This document shows positions 1 through 9,046 of a stretch of DNA of 64,000 nt, in pieces (positions within the stretch are counted from its first letter, which is position 1; every line of letters starts with the position of its first letter). The DNA lies in assembly GCF_965139335.1 (NCBI RefSeq), contig NZ_CBCSEL010000001.1; one strand, written 5' to 3'. The translations under genes and the position numbers were made by a program. Source of the DNA: Catellicoccus marimammalium. GTDB lineage: Bacteria > Bacillota > Bacilli > Lactobacillales > Catellicoccaceae. The notes below the pieces were generated by a model. The model searched no databases, was not told where the DNA came from, and saw only the letters and a list, made by a program, of their open reading frames with translations.

Positions 1-2561
1 ATTGTGGACGACCACCACCGCCACCACCAACACATGGTGCGATTTCTTTAATTAAGTCTCCAGCTTTATAACCTTCTTTGATTAAGTCTTCAGAAACAGC
101 TGCTAGTAAGTTTACTTTACCTTCATGAACTAATGCTAATACTAAGACATCAGAAACAGATTTTTGTTTCCATTGGTCTGCTAGTTGACGTAATTGATTC
201 ATATCTGAAGCTTGAACTTTCGCAGCAATGTAAGATTTACCATTTGCTTCTTTCACATCTTCAAAGATAGACCCTGCTTGTTGATTCGCTAATTTTGTAT
301 TTAAGCGTTCATTTTCTTTTTGTGCTTCTTTCAATTGAGTATTTAAATGAGCTACTTTTTGAGCAGCATCTAAAACGTTTGGTGCTTTCACTTCAGTAGC
401 TACTTCGTGTAAGACACGTTCTTCTGCGCAGATCATTTCATAAGCTTTTTTACTTGTAACCGCTTCGATACGACGAACGCCAGCTCCAATTCCTGATTCA
501 GAAACAATTTTGAAAATTCCTAATTGACTTGTATTTTTCACGTGAGTCCCCCCACATAATTCAATACTCCATTCGTCAATGTCTACAACACGAACTTCAT
601 CGCCATATTTTTCACCAAATAAAGCCATTGCGCCCATTTCTTTTGCTTTGTCTAATGTTGTTTCAATGGTTTCTACTGGTAAAGCCGCAAAGATTTTTTC
701 ATTTACTTCTGCTTCCATTTGCGCTAATTCTTCTTTTGTCACTTGACCAAAGTGTGTGAAGTCAAAACGTAAATAATCTTCTGTTACTAATGAACCTGCT
801 TGGTTGGCATGTTCTCCTAAAACATCTTTCAATGCTTGGTGTAATAAGTGAGTCGCTGTGTGGTTATTTGCAATTAATTGACGACGTTTTTGATCAATAC
901 GTAATACGTATTCTTGACCTACTGTTAATGGTTGTTCTAATTCAATGACATGTAATGGTTGTCCATTTGGTGCTTTTTGTACATCAATCACTTGTCCGAT
1001 AACTAAACCATCTGCTTGTTCAATCACACCGATATCTGCAATTTGTCCACCCATTTCAGCGTAGAATGGTGTACGGTTAAAGATTACTTTTGCAGTTCCT
1101 GCATTCATAGATTCTACAGCTTCTTCATCTTTAACAATTAAGATTGGTTTTGCTGTTGTTTTTCCTTCTAAGTAACCTGTGAAGACTGATTCTTCGGTAA
1201 AGTCAGTTAATAATCCAGATTGAGTTTTCATAGATTGTTCGTTACTACGAGCATTACGCGCACGAGTACGTTGAGCTTCCATTTCACGTTCAAATCCTTC
1301 ATGGTCAACTGCAAAACCAGCATCTTGAGCTACTTCTTCTGTTAATTCCACTGGGAAACCATAAGTATCATAAAGTTGGAAGATCACTTCTCCACCTAAG
1401 ATTGTTTCATTGTTTGCTTTTAATTCTTCTAATTTAGATTCTAAGATATGTAATCCATCATTCATTGTTTCATAGAAGCGTTCTTCTTCCATACGGATTA
1501 CTTTTTCAATGAATTCACGTTTTTCTAATACTTCTGGATAGTAACTTTCCATAATGTGTCCAACCACAGGAACTAATGTATATAAGAAAGGTTTATGAAT
1601 TCCTAATTTTTTACCATGCATTACTGCACGACGGATTAAGCGACGTAATACATAACCACGACCTTCATTAGAAGGTAGTGCGCCATCTCCAATCGCAAAA
1701 GAAACTGCACGAATATGGTCGGCAATTACTTTGAAAGATACTTTTTGTTCTTCATCTTCTCCGTATTTTACGCCATCTGCTAATTCTTCTGTCGCATGAA
1801 TAATTGGTAAGAATAAATCAGTTTCAAAGTTTGTTGGTGCATCTTGAATAATAGATACCATACGTTCTAAGCCCATGCCCGTATCAATATTTTTATGTGG
1901 CAATGGTTCATAAGTATGTTCTGGTGTGTGGTTAAATTCAGAGAATACTAAGTTCCAAATTTCTAAGTAACGTTCATTTTCACCACCAGGATAGCTTTCT
2001 GGATGATCTTCTGGTAAATCATTGTATTCTTGTCCACGGTCATAGAAAATTTCTGAGTCTGGCCCACATGGACCTGCACCGATATCCCAGAAGTTATCTT
2101 CTACAGGAACAATATGATCTTCTGCTACTCCTGTTTCTAACCAATAACGTTTTGCTTCTTCATCTTTTGGATAAACTGTTACATATAATTTTTCTTTATC
2201 AAAATCCATCCATTCTGGACTTGTTAAAAATTCCCAAGCCCAAGCAATCGCTTCTGGTTTGAAATAATCACCAATTGAAAAGTTACCTAACATTTCAAAC
2301 ATTGTATGGTGACGAGCTGTTTTCCCTACATTTTCAATATCGTTGGTACGGATACTCTTTTGAGCATTTGTAATACGATGATTCTTTGGTACAACTGTTC
2401 CATCGAAATATTTTTTCAATGTAGCTACTCCAGAGTTAATCCATAATAATGTTGGATCATCTACAGGGATTAAAGATGCACTTGGCTCTACGCTATGCCC
2501 TTTTGTTTTGAAAAAGTCTAAAAACATCTGACGGACTTCCGCACTTGTTAATGATTTCATA
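1..2561 (-). CDS. alaS: Alanine--tRNA ligase AlaRS, C-terminal end cut by the window
   Basis: Charges tRNA-Ala with alanine in the cytoplasm. About 853 codons are visible, so only some 20-30 residues are missing past the window edge if it has the usual length near 880. The start MKSLTSAEVRQ follows a good ribosome binding site (aaggag) and matches the family N-terminus. The editing-domain zinc site is visible as HTATH near residue 566 and CGGTH near residue 667, and the glycine-rich end (CVGGGGGG) lies at the very edge. It is controlled by the T-box leader immediately upstream. Confidence 0.97.
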
Positions 2562-2627
2562 TCATTTCTCCTTGTTCATTCATAAAATTTCATTCGTTTA
2601 TAATAGGTAGATTTTATTTTTAAATAT

Positions 2628-2680
2628 AAAAAAACACCATTACAATTCAAGGACGACATGCGCGGTACCACCTTGATTGC
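2628..2680 (-). terminator. T-box intrinsic terminator
   Basis: In minus orientation a stem built around CAAGG/CCTTG, which sequesters the T-box core, is followed by a run of seven T (plus 2628-2634). It is the conditional terminator of the alaS leader. Confidence 0.8.
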
Positions 2681-2850
2681 AATGCTGTTGACATTACCTC
2701 TTTCATATTCTTTAACGCAGAATGTACGGAATTATTTCTAATTCTTGCTTGAGGTAGCAAATAATAATCCATCACGGTATTTGTTTCAGCCTCGCAAATA
2801 CTCTCTGTCCATGAATTTGATTACTATCTTCCTCTTAATTATAGATACAG
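2628..2850 (-). promoter_or_regulatory. T-box leader (tRNA-Ala) of alaS
   Basis: Reading the minus strand, the leader contains the T-box core aaggtggtaccgcg (plus coordinates 2661-2674). An AGAGAG element and Stem I features lie upstream of it. A plausible specifier codon GCU (alanine) followed by A is at 2758-2756. The family senses uncharged tRNA and switches between antiterminator and terminator. The promoter should lie beyond about 2850 but I did not see a clear one. Confidence 0.93.
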
Positions 2851-3185
2851 ACCTATTATAATTTTTTTCTCGCTTTTCCGTCAAGTGCTTTTCCTTACTT
2901 TCTTCCTTTTTACTTGTATTTTAATCAAACAGAAGTAAATTTTGTTTTTCTATTTGTCGATTCTATTCACAAAAAACAAAAACGTAATTTTATTGTATTT
3001 TTTATATTTATATATTCTTCTTTTCTTTCTATTTGTGTGAATAATAACAATCATTCCTCACTCTTTTGCAAAAGTTTCTTTTAGTTATCAATAAAATGAC
3101 AACTCCATTCCTTCTTCATTCATTCTTTTTCGATTCTTCCCTGTGCTATCATTAAATTGTGTCGTATTCACAAGGAGGCTCGGTT
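2851..3185. other. AT-rich intergenic region
   Basis: Divergent region between the alaS leader and the adhesin. It must hold promoters for both directions, but no promoter close to consensus stood out. Nothing else was recognised. Confidence 0.5.
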
Positions 3186-4568
3186 ATGAAAAAAAAATGG
3201 ATTTCACTAACCCTTCTTTTTACTTTACTTTTTTCTTTTCTACTAACCCCATTAAATATTTATGGAAAAGAGATTGATATTACAGGTAATACTGCACAAG
3301 ATGCTACAGTAACTACTTCTAGTGGTGAAAATGTTACAGATAAGGATGACTTAGATCGTTACGACAATTATGAAATTACTTATGATTGGTCCATCCCTAA
3401 TGGAACGAGTATTCAAAATGGAGATACAGCGACTTTCACTATCCCTGATAACGTACAAATTTTGACAGACACTTCATTTGAAGTAAAAACTAGTGATGGT
3501 AAAGTAATTGGGACATTCACTATTAAAAAAGGACAACGTGTAGGAACATTAACATTTAATTCCTATCTATCTCAACACCCAATGACGAATATTCATGGGA
3601 CTTTATCTATTTGGGGAAATGGTACGGTTGACCAAAAGTATGAACAGTCTGAAATACATAAAGCAGGTTGGATTGATGGAAATAACCAACCAACCTGGGA
3701 TATTCTTTATAATCCCAATTCAGAACATCGCACAAATGTTGTAATTACCGATACATTATTTGGACCACAACAGCTAGATCCTAACTCAATTCAAGTCAGT
3801 TTAGGAACAGCAGACGCTCAAGGGAATTTCACAGGAACCGTTGATCCTTCTATCAAACCAATTATTGAAGGAAATAAATTCACCATTAAAATCCCTGACT
3901 TAAACCAAGCAGTACAAATTGTCTATCATTCTACACCGACGACTTCTGGTCAAGTAAGTGTAAATAATCAAGTTTCTGGAAAATCTGACCAATTAAAAGT
4001 GATGCAAGTAGGTGCTTCTTTAACCGTTGGGGGTTCAGGAACAGCAGGTGGAGTAACACCAACGCCTGTCCCATCAGAGTCAAATTCAGATACGGATTCT
4101 TCTGACCAAGGACATTCTGGTGGACATCATTCTGATCAATTTCCAGTAGGTGGAGGATCTACTACTTCTACATCCGAAGCAAGTGGTACTTCTTCCACTA
4201 CTTCTGAATCTGTAAGTGGAAGCTCTTCTTTCACTCCAGAATCTAGTACTACTTCTACAACAAGTTCAGCATCCTCTTCAGACAAAGATACAACAAAAAC
4301 TTCTTCTACAAGTACTTCTTCTGAAGAAGATGCAACGAATAGTGACTCAACAAGTAGTACAACCGATAAAAAACATCTTGAAATAATGGGTGGTGGAACT
4401 TCTTCTAATTCTTATCCTAACCATAAAAATAAAGAGGCCAATACCATTTCTGGTGATTTACCACAAACAGGAACTCACTCTTCTCAAGAATGGATTTTCT
4501 TTGGTCTTGTATGCGTAACACTAGCTACAATTGGTTGGTTCACTTTAGAAAAGAAAAAACAAGCATAA
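3186..4568 (+). CDS. LPxTG surface adhesin with collagen-binding-type domains
   Basis: Cell-wall anchored surface protein of 460 residues. The start at 3186 (MKKKW) is chosen because aaggagg lies just upstream; an in-frame upstream start at 3159 has none. There is a signal peptide (about residues 1-28), then an Ig-like adhesin domain (about 35-150). A second domain with ITDTLFG and PNSIQV resembles the collagen-binding Cna-type fold (about 165-280). A long Ser/Thr-rich stalk follows. The sorting signal is LPQTG, a hydrophobic helix and KKKQA. Such proteins are attached to peptidoglycan by sortase A, which is not in this window. The ligand is unknown; collagen is only suggested by the fold. 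Confidence 0.85.
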   Translation: MKKKWISLTLLFTLLFSFLLTPLNIYGKEIDITGNTAQDATVTTSSGENVTDKDDLDRYDNYEITYDWSIPNGTSIQNGDTATFTIPDNVQILTDTSFEVKTSDGKVIGTFTIKKGQRVGTLTFNSYLSQHPMTNIHGTLSIWGNGTVDQKYEQSEIHKAGWIDGNNQPTWDILYNPNSEHRTNVVITDTLFGPQQLDPNSIQVSLGTADAQGNFTGTVDPSIKPIIEGNKFTIKIPDLNQAVQIVYHSTPTTSGQVSVNNQVSGKSDQLKVMQVGASLTVGGSGTAGGVTPTPVPSESNSDTDSSDQGHSGGHHSDQFPVGGGSTTSTSEASGTSSTTSESVSGSSSFTPESSTTSTTSSASSSDKDTTKTSSTSTSSEEDATNSDSTSSTTDKKHLEIMGGGTSSNSYPNHKNKEANTISGDLPQTGTHSSQEWIFFGLVCVTLATIGWFTLEKKKQA

Positions 4569-4582
4569 AAAAGTAAAAAGAG

Positions 4583-4608
4583 AAAGCAGACGTTAACGTC
4601 TGCTTTTT
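4583..4608 (+). terminator. Terminator after LPxTG adhesin
   Basis: Perfect palindrome agcagacgttaacgtctgct followed by T7, 15 bases after the adhesin stop codon. Confidence 0.9.
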
Positions 4609-4900
4609 TATTACCTTCTTATACAAAATCAACTCGCATATTATAACGTTTTTTCTAGTTATTTTAATCTTTCTTCTTTTTCATTAGAAATGTCTCTATT
4701 TTTTTAGGACTTAACTTCATATCAAAAAAAATTGATAAAAATCAAAAATTTCTCAAGAATAAAATACAACTTTATGATATAATATAAAAGAAACTTAAAA
4801 AGAATTCATTTTTATATTAACAAAACCCTTAAATAGATAAAATACCCCTATCATAAGACACTATGTCCCTTTCTATGACTAAGAAGAAAGAGATGACGAT
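4609..4900 (+). other. AT-rich intergenic region with a lone ATACCCCTAT motif
   Basis: A -10-like TATAAT lies in gatataatataaaag near 4780-4790, probably the promoter of the next gene. Its presumed 5' UTR carries ataccccTAT near 4841-4850, the same motif that tops the hairpins of the 7.9-8.3 kb array, but without a convincing stem. Confidence 0.4.
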
Positions 4901-5479
4901 ATGACAAAAAGAAAAATGTTTAAAATTATTTTTTTAGTAGTCCTGAGCATTTTTTATTGTTTAGCACTACGCTATACTTTTTTATATTCTTCAGAAACAT
5001 TACAAGGAGATTTAACTACCTTCTTTCTTGTTGAAGGACATCCCTTAGATAATCTTTTTTGTAATCTTTCTAGTATTTTATTTTATATTTTGCCATTCCT
5101 ATTTTTTCAAAATCAATGGTTCTATTATATTGATCATAAAGATCAATATCATCCAGATTCATTAAATCATTTTTGGTGGGCAGAATTTTTCTTAGGATTA
5201 TTTAGTATTCTATGGTATGTTGCAAATATTATTTTATTGCTTGTCTTTCAACAAAGCGCAATTCTATCTTTCTTTCCTTGGAGTATTGGTATTTTCTTAC
5301 TTTTAGGAAATATCAGTCTCTTTTTCCATCTTATCCATCGAGAACGATGGATTCCTTTTGTTTGGATTGCGTTATTTTTCGTCTTATTAACCTATGATTT
5401 ATTGGCTTATATTTTTGTAACCTCTGCATTACTACTTATAATTTTGAATTTCTTTTTATATTATCAACAAGACACATAA
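4901..5479 (+). CDS. Unknown multi-pass membrane protein
   Basis: 192 residues with about five to six hydrophobic segments and a basic N-terminus (MTKRK). I recognise no family. The ATG is preceded by a purine-rich stretch (aagaaagag). Translation ends just before a strong bidirectional terminator shared with the convergent protease gene. It stands alone, so context gives no hint of function beyond a membrane location. Confidence 0.65.
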   Translation: MTKRKMFKIIFLVVLSIFYCLALRYTFLYSSETLQGDLTTFFLVEGHPLDNLFCNLSSILFYILPFLFFQNQWFYYIDHKDQYHPDSLNHFWWAEFFLGLFSILWYVANIILLLVFQQSAILSFFPWSIGIFLLLGNISLFFHLIHRERWIPFVWIALFFVLLTYDLLAYIFVTSALLLIILNFFLYYQQDT

Positions 5480-5508
5480 AAGCACAGAGTATTCTCTGTG
5501 CTTTTTTC
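5478..5508. terminator. Bidirectional terminator
   Basis: aaaagcacagag-tatt-ctctgtgctttt, with T-runs on both strands. It serves the membrane protein (plus) and the subtilase (minus). Confidence 0.92.
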
Positions 5509-5510
5509 TT

Positions 5511-7319
5511 TTATTCTTTTTCTAACCAAACTTTGTCTTTTTGTTGGATAATACGGAATCCTTTTTCAAACGTTTGAATATAGCGTGAACCTACTTTGCG
5601 AATATCTGAAGTTGGGAACCCAAATGTTTGTTCTCCTCCCATTTGCTCGAACATTTCTGTGATTAACTCATCTTTCATTAAACTGGCAAAATATTTATCT
5701 TTTGTTCTATAAATTACGCCATAGGTAAAGAAATATTTTGCAGTACCATCATGGAAATATTGGGTATATTGGTAATCGCCATAAGTATCTTTTCCACCAT
5801 TGGTTTTGTAATACTTACGCATAGCGGCTTCTACATCTCCAGGGTAATCTGGTTTTGGATCTACCGGTTTTTCTGGTTTTGGTTCTACCGGTTTTTCTGG
5901 TTCTGGTTTTTCTGGCTTTGAATCTTTTGCTTTTACTGCATCCATGGCTGCTTTGGCATTAACAATTTTCATTGTCGTATTACTCATTGGATCATATTCT
6001 TTTTGAGCGGTTTCTTTCAAAATACGTTCAATTTCATCTGGTTTCAAATCAGGATTTTTCTCTAACATTAAAGCAACAATACCAGTGACTACTGGAGCTG
6101 CCATTGAAGTCCCACTCTTGAATTCGTCACTTTGTTGACCAGGACTTTGTTGACCATTGTTACATGTAGAGAAAATATTAGAACCTGGTGCATAAACATC
6201 TACAGCACTTCCCCAATTAGAAAAACCAGATTTTGCTCCACGGTCATCATGTGAACCTACAACTATACTATTGCCGACATTCGCTGGCGTGGTACGATTT
6301 GCATCCACATTATCATTTCCTGCCGCAATAACTAATGTAACTCCTTTTCTGCGTAATTCATCAAATACATAGCGATACGTTTGTGGAACAGGAGCTAATC
6401 CAGGATAAGGTTGTGAACCTAAAGAAGCATTAATAACTTTTGCAGGATGTTCATTTTTAGGTACTCCTTGCACCTCCATACCACCAAGCCAAGCAAAAGA
6501 ATCTGCGATATCTGATAAATATCCTCCTCCTGCTCCTAATGAACGTCCAGCTGTGAATTTCGCTTTATAAGCTACGCCTGTGACTGAATTATTCCCTTTT
6601 CCAGTCGCTGCCGCAATTCCTGCTACGTGTGTGCCATGCCAACTAGAAGGGACCATTTGACCATATTCGTTATAATGCCAATCCCCATTATCTGTTGGAT
6701 CTGCATCACGTCCATCTTGGTCGTGAGACATTTGTGGATTTTGAATAAAATCATATCCTCCTAGATAGTTAGGTGCTAAATCTTTATGTGGGATATATCC
6801 ACAGTCATTGATACCAATGGTTACTCCTTTCCCAGTATATCCTTCTTTCCACACCTCTTTAATATGAGTGTAGTCAAGATGCCATTGTAACTGACGCACC
6901 ATGTCATTACGATTAATAAATTTCTCTAAATCAGAAGGATCATCTTGTTTATAAAAGACATCTGGTTCTACATATTGAACATTTTTATCTTTCTTCAATT
7001 CTTTAACGACTGCTTGTTGCTCTTTTGGCGTCATTTTTTCTGTTTGTACCACTTGAGCTCCTGTAGATGTTTTTTTCACTACCGTTTCTTTCACTTCATC
7101 TTCTTTTGTCGCTTTTTTTGTTGATTGCTGAACATCTGTAAGTAATTCTTTTACATTGACTTTAGAGTTCTTCTTCAATTTAACAATCACGCGATCGGTT
7201 TCATTATTTTTTAAAGGCTCTTTATCTGCCTTATTTTCTGCAAATCCTACGGCACCACTCATTAAAAATTGTGCACTTAATAAAGCAACACAACTCATAC
7301 TAATTCCTTTTTTGTTCAT
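5511..7319 (-). CDS. Secreted subtilisin-like serine protease (S8) with C-terminal repeat domain
   Basis: 602 residues. It has a signal peptide (about 1-27), an inhibitor-type propeptide (about 40-125), then the peptidase. The catalytic triad motifs are INDCGY (Asp), HGTHVAG (His) and GTSMAAP (Ser). A Pro/Lys/Glu-rich linker built from PEKP/PKP units (about 470-500) leads to a C-terminal domain of about 100 residues. That domain contains GFPTSDIR, reminiscent of LGFP-type wall-associated repeats. There is no LPxTG motif, so the protein is probably secreted or held non-covalently. The start follows aaaaggag. Its substrate cannot be told from sequence. Confidence 0.9.
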   Translation of the reverse strand: MNKKGISMSCVALLSAQFLMSGAVGFAENKADKEPLKNNETDRVIVKLKKNSKVNVKELLTDVQQSTKKATKEDEVKETVVKKTSTGAQVVQTEKMTPKEQQAVVKELKKDKNVQYVEPDVFYKQDDPSDLEKFINRNDMVRQLQWHLDYTHIKEVWKEGYTGKGVTIGINDCGYIPHKDLAPNYLGGYDFIQNPQMSHDQDGRDADPTDNGDWHYNEYGQMVPSSWHGTHVAGIAAATGKGNNSVTGVAYKAKFTAGRSLGAGGGYLSDIADSFAWLGGMEVQGVPKNEHPAKVINASLGSQPYPGLAPVPQTYRYVFDELRRKGVTLVIAAGNDNVDANRTTPANVGNSIVVGSHDDRGAKSGFSNWGSAVDVYAPGSNIFSTCNNGQQSPGQQSDEFKSGTSMAAPVVTGIVALMLEKNPDLKPDEIERILKETAQKEYDPMSNTTMKIVNAKAAMDAVKAKDSKPEKPEPEKPVEPKPEKPVDPKPDYPGDVEAAMRKYYKTNGGKDTYGDYQYTQYFHDGTAKYFFTYGVIYRTKDKYFASLMKDELITEMFEQMGGEQTFGFPTSDIRKVGSRYIQTFEKGFRIIQQKDKVWLEKE

Positions 7320-7565
7320 TATCTATACTCCTTTTTCTAAAATATAATGTAATAGTATATAAACTTTTTATCTTTTTCAATTATTTTTTTATTTTTATTT
7401 TAATTTTGAACAATGAGTATGAATCGATTTTATACTTAAAAATACTTTAAAATAAAGAATAAATAATGAAAAGGAGAGAAATTTATTTTGTTTTATTTTT
7501 TCTATTTTTAGACATCATTGTTTTTAATAACAAATTATGAATATTTTACTCAAACTTCAACAAAG
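7320..7565. other. AT-rich intergenic region upstream of the protease
   Basis: Contains the probable protease promoter (tataatgtaatagtatat on the plus strand around 7344-7362). A 24-codon hydrophobic ORF (7466-7540, plus) lacks a ribosome binding site, and I do not call it a gene. Confidence 0.4.
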
Positions 7566-7574
7566 GAGAATTGA

Positions 7575-7790
7575 ACTAAATTCAAAGAAGCATATGAAAA
7601 AGTGGAACGTGTTGATCCAAATGAATACTTGGTAAAAGAATATTATCAAGCGATGAAAATGGGCTGGGAATCAAATACTCTACCATTTAAGATTTTATTA
7701 ACAGCTCATGATGGATATAATGAACTGCAACGAATTACAGAGTTATTGAATATTACTTATGAAGAAATAATTAGTGAAAGATATAATTAA
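7575..7790 (+). pseudogene. Small ORF with a decayed start, unknown family
   Basis: An open frame of about 70 codons ends at 7790. A strong ribosome binding site (aaaggag, 7562-7568) precedes it, but no ATG follows at the right distance: the bases there read attgaactaaattc. The only in-frame start is GTG at 7602, poorly spaced, giving 62 residues. The product is acidic and helical (YNELQRITELLNI). It is best read as a gene whose start was lost by small indels, or one using an unusual start. A terminator follows directly. Confidence 0.45.
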
Positions 7791-7802
7791 AAAATAAAGA
7801 CA

Positions 7803-7850
7803 AAAAAAGAAGTTAATTTCGCACCCTACTTCGAAATTAACTTCTTTTTT
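7803..7850 (+). terminator. Terminator after the small ORF; first hairpin with an ACCC loop
   Basis: A 13-bp perfect stem (gaagttaatttcg / cgaaattaacttc), extended by A6/T6, with loop caccctactt. It has the form of an intrinsic terminator and also shares the ACCCUA loop of the following array. Confidence 0.85.
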
Positions 7851-7875
7851 GTTTCCTATTTGAGCTTTCACCCTA

Positions 7876-7905
7876 TTGACAATGCATAGTATTATAACCT
7901 ATTAT
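7876..7905 (+). promoter_or_regulatory. Sigma-A promoter of the hairpin-array RNA
   Basis: TTGACA (7876-7881), an 18-bp spacer, then TATTAT (7900-7905). It lies just after the preceding terminator and just before the hairpin array. The expected start is near 7912, on the plus strand. Confidence 0.7.
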
Positions 7906-7911
7906 AAAGAT

Positions 7912-8300
7912 AAGTGGAATAAGTTCTACTAAATTGTTTTCGTAATTTAATTTATCTTACCCTATGATCAATTAAATTACTGATTACCCTATTATGTTTA
8001 TATACCCAATCATTTCGTTAACAACTACCCTATTTTGTAACGAAATGTACTTGATAAAAAATCTTCATACCCCAATTTTAGATTTTTTATCCTTCTTATT
8101 TTTATAGTGGACTTTAGGATTACATACCCCTTTTTTCAATCATAAAGTTCATTATAAAAATAATTTGATGAATATGCGTATCAATAAAGTACCCCTATTT
8201 TATTGATGAACTCATACACGTATATCTCATAACATACCCCTATATCATAAGATATTTTCTTCTAACTTGTTTGTACCCCTACTTACAAGTTAGTTTTTTT
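7912..8300 (+). ncRNA. Candidate structured RNA: tandem hairpins with conserved UACCC(C)UA apical motif
   Basis: Seven consecutive hairpins: 7942-7980, 8011-8047, 8053-8091, 8101-8158, 8180-8207, 8222-8255 and 8262-8293. Stems are 9 to 21 bp and do not resemble each other. Every apex carries ACCC or ACCCC, usually in the context UACCCCUAU. In the 21-bp stem two of the three departures from perfect pairing are G.U in the plus-strand RNA. In the 15-bp stem at 8222-8255 the departures would be G.U only on the minus strand, so pairing does not settle the strand. The last hairpin is followed by T7 (8294-8300) and fits a terminator. With the TTGACA/TATTAT promoter this gives a transcript of about 390 nt on the plus strand. 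No ORF with a ribosome binding site lies inside. I know no RNA family with this pattern. The architecture resembles CsrB-type titrating RNAs, which have variable stems and one conserved loop, but the loop motif is different. Confidence 0.6.
8262..8300 (+). terminator. Terminator closing the hairpin array
   Basis: ctaacttgt / acaagttag stem with an inner GTA-CCCC-TAC apex, followed by seven T. It also counts as the last unit of the array. Confidence 0.75.
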
Positions 8301-8798
8301 ATTCATCATATTCATCTAGGTTTTTCTCATACACTATGTATCCCCTACAACATTAATATACCAAAAATCATTTCCTTATATCTTTTTTATTTTTACTTTT
8401 ACTCTCTATTTCCTCAAATTCCTAAACGCCCTATTTTAAAGGATTTTTCTTTCCCACTCTTCCATTTTATAAATTTAAATAGTAGTTTTATGTAAAATTT
8501 GTTTTTTATCTTTTGAATTTTTTTGCGTTTTTTGACCCTCATCGAATAATTTCTTGACAAAAATGAGAAAATTTTAATCTAAAAATTGATATTTTTCCTC
8601 ATTTTTTTGTTTTTTAGGGTTGCTTTTTATTTTATCTCCTTAATTTTTTTGTTTATTTTTGCGATATAATTCATCTCCATCAGCTCAAACCCTTATTTAT
8701 ACAAGGTTTTATATTAAAAAGTAAAATACAAAATTTGTTTTCAAAAATTTGTCTAGGAGTGGGAGACAAAAAGTTACTTTTTGAATTTATTTTTTCTC
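8301..8798. other. AT-rich non-coding region with degenerate hairpin units
   Basis: No gene seen. Two weaker units with the same apex appear: around 8315-8372 (apex TATCCCCTACA) and 8416-8446 (apex CGCCCTATT). Near 8575-8620 AAAAATGAG pairs with CTCATTTTT, nested inside ACCCT (about 8535) and AGGGT (about 8617). Just upstream of the pyr promoter a small hairpin TTTGTCT (8748-8754) / AGACAAA (8764-8770) has the loop aggagtggg. Confidence 0.4.
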
Positions 8799-8827
8799 TT
8801 GTCATTTTTGGGAATTATCGATATAAT
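8799..8827 (+). promoter_or_regulatory. pyr operon promoter
   Basis: TTGTCA (8799-8804), a 17-bp spacer, then TATAAT (8822-8827). The expected start is near 8834, upstream of the PyrR-binding leader. Confidence 0.85.
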
Positions 8828-8860
8828 AGTCGCAATTAGAAATTATATGACTTTTTAAAT

Positions 8861-9028
8861 GTAGTCCTGTGAGGCTTCAAAGAGATTCATCGTTATTTCT
8901 AACTTACTATAGAGAAATACTATCTTTCTATCCTTTTTAGGGTCGAATCATATAGAAATCAAATAAATAACGATGCAATTGAATATTCGAAGTTCACAGG
9001 CGCTAACTTAGTTTAGCGTCTTTTTTTT
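8861..9028 (+). promoter_or_regulatory. PyrR-dependent attenuator in the pyrB leader
   Basis: The PyrR-binding loop consensus is present as agtcctgtgaggcttcaaag (8863-8882). The segment cctgtgaggcttc can pair with gaagttcacagg (8989-9000) as anti-antiterminator. The terminator ggcgctaac-ttag-tttagcgtc plus T8 ends at 9028. In the known mechanism PyrR bound to UMP favours termination. pyrR itself is not in this window. Confidence 0.92.
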
Positions 9029-9046
9029 GTGAAAGGAGAATAAATT

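Noticed and set aside
7466..7540. 24-residue hydrophobic peptide as a second toxin
   Set aside because: No ribosome binding site, no antisense signals and no terminator of its own.
7803..8300. CRISPR array
   Set aside because: The shared element is only 6-9 bases, the spacing is irregular (18-66) and the intervening sequences are themselves palindromic. No cas gene is present.
7802..8300. Type III toxin-antitoxin RNA repeats (ToxI-like)
   Set aside because: ToxI units are direct repeats of near-identical sequence followed by a ToxN gene. Here arms differ completely and no toxN is near.
7842..8300. Plasmid or phage replication iterons
   Set aside because: No replication initiator gene nearby, and the region sits between chromosomal housekeeping genes.
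8271..8495. 74-codon ORF downstream of the hairpin array
   Set aside because: No ribosome binding site, a non-ATG start inside a hairpin loop, and a composition (Phe/Tyr/Leu/Ile-rich) expected from translating AT-rich DNA.
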